This document shows positions 62,989 through 64,000 of a stretch of DNA of 64,000 bases, piece by piece. Position 1 is the first letter of the stretch, and the number at the start of each line of letters is the position of its first letter. The stretch spans positions 59,118,439-59,182,438 of the forward strand of contig NC_134847.1 of NCBI RefSeq assembly GCF_965363235.1, written 5' to 3'. Position numbers and translations under genes: made by a program. The DNA comes from Mytilus galloprovincialis. Its lineage: Eukaryota > Mollusca > Bivalvia > Mytilida > Mytilidae. The notes under the pieces are model-generated. The model made no database searches. It was not told the DNA's origin and saw only the letters and a list, made by a program, of their open reading frames with translations.

Positions 62989-63163
62989 TAGTGGGTTATT
63001 TTCGCTGGTGAGAAATTTCTCCATTTTCATTGAATTGGTTATGTGAAATATTTTGGCGGATTAAAAAAAAATATCAATACCTTTGCATCCACACTTTAAA
63101 ATTGGCAGAATTTATTTTGGCGATTTTTTTCTATTTGTGAAAATAATCGAAAATAACCCACTG
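62989..63163. mobile_element. Mariner-like MITE (175 bp)
   Basis: TA on both sides (62987-62988, 63164-63165) and inverted termini TAGTGGGTTATTTTCG / CAGTGGGTTATTTTCG type (AGTGGGTTATTTTCG shared). Non-coding. Confidence 0.75.
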
Positions 63164-63298
63164 TACGGTATGTGTATTGACCAAGGAACAGACCACATTT
63201 TGAAAACTTTACGATTTGAGCATGAGATCAAAAGCAAGTGACAATGACTGACTGAGAAGGTCTCCGCTTTGATAACATCCATATACACTTCTTAATAA

Positions 63299-63893
63299 AA
63301 TTGAGAATGGAAATGGGGAATGTGCCAAAGAGACAACAACCCGACCATAGAAAAAAAAACAACAATCTAGATGAAAGAATTGATAGCTATTTAATAGTCA
63401 GTTCGAATTTTGTGATGTGCTGCAATAAGTGAAATGTGTTAAAATGGTAAAACCAGTGTGATAACATTTTATAACCACCTATTCAAAATATGATGGAGCC
63501 ATTCAATTGCTTCTTAAAGTATGTCCATGAGTGTTTGACAAAAAAGTAAAATCACAAAAATACTGAACTCCGAGGAAAATTCAAACAGAAAGGCCCGAAA
63601 CAAACGGCAAAATAAAAAGAAAAAACAATGTTCTCAATGATGTGCTACAATTTATAAAAAAACAACCTTGATTTGCAGTAGTGTTTTATATACAGTTAAA
63701 AATTTGTGCCTTTAGGAATGTCACTTTCAAGGCTTCTGTAAGATGGAAAGAAAACTATACAGGGGCCAAATGAAGGACGCCTCCGGGTGCGGGAATTTCT
63801 CGCTGCATTGAAGACCTATTGGTGACCTTCTGCTGTCTGTTCTGTGGTCGGGTTGTTGTCTCTTTGACACATTCCCCATTTCCATTCTCAATT
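63299..63893. mobile_element. 595-bp element with 49-bp inverted termini
   Basis: 63299-63347 and 63845-63893 are reverse complements with one mismatch, starting AATTGAGAATGGAAATGGGG and reaching the CAACCCGACCA end. No coding potential. Single termini occur elsewhere in the window at 24118-24165, 26430-26505 and 58502-58540. Confidence 0.85.
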
Positions 63894-64000
63894 GTATTCG
63901 ATAGGATGAGATGAGACAAATATATTTAAAAATCCAAAAATATTACAAATAACATCCATTAGATGTTCAACTGAAATTAGTCTTCACATTTGTATTTATT

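Overview
This is a eukaryotic, AT-rich, intron-rich genomic window, most likely from a marine bivalve and probably a mussel of the Mytilus type. The basis is the gene structures (spliced animal genes with short exons and GT-AG introns) together with dispersed repeats that I recognise from memory as abundant in mytilid sequence. The species call is inference. There are no bacterial features and no CRISPR.

Layout. (1) 1-5242 holds a minus-strand LTR retrotransposon with its 5' LTR, a tRNA-Pro-type primer binding site, gag, protease, integrase, then reverse transcriptase and RNase H; the 3' end runs off the window. It lies antisense in an intron of exportin-4 (XPO4), whose last two coding exons are at 5567-5659 and 6048-6245 (+). 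(2) 6.3-15.5 kb is intergenic and full of non-autonomous elements: a nested LINE fragment, a 66-bp perfect palindrome, and a 1.6-kb TTAA-flanked element with a 161-bp tandem core. (3) 15598-16743 (-) is a rhodopsin-type GPCR close to GPR63/GPR45. (4) 16.8-25 kb is repeat-rich spacer with (CA)201, a tandem-cored element and a 12 x 52-bp minisatellite. (5) 25195-42304 (-) is the complete CCT8 gene (chaperonin TCP-1 theta) in 16 coding exons, predicted 544 residues. (6) 42.3-45.6 kb is the divergent intergenic region, with about 430 bp of perfect CAGA repeat just upstream of CCT8. (7) 45617-59141 (+) is the complete macoilin gene (MACO1/TMEM57) in 12 coding exons, predicted 617 residues. (8) 59.1-64 kb is 3' flank with a three-unit tandem repeat carrying a protein-like fragment, a mariner-like MITE and a 595-bp element with 49-bp inverted repeats.

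The host genes are unrelated housekeeping or neuronal functions (nuclear transport, cytosolic protein folding, ER/neuronal membrane protein, receptor) and do not form a pathway. The most interesting material is in the mobile and repeated DNA. The retroelement has integrase before reverse transcriptase (Gmr1-like order), a SCAN-like gag segment and two exact heat-shock elements upstream of its TATA box. A minisatellite inside CCT8 is built from the exon 15/intron boundary, so it carries eight extra copies of a 5' splice site. At least six TTAA-flanked MITEs with different termini are present. All exon borders were read by hand from GT/AG sites, reading phase and remembered family similarity; no alignment was run.
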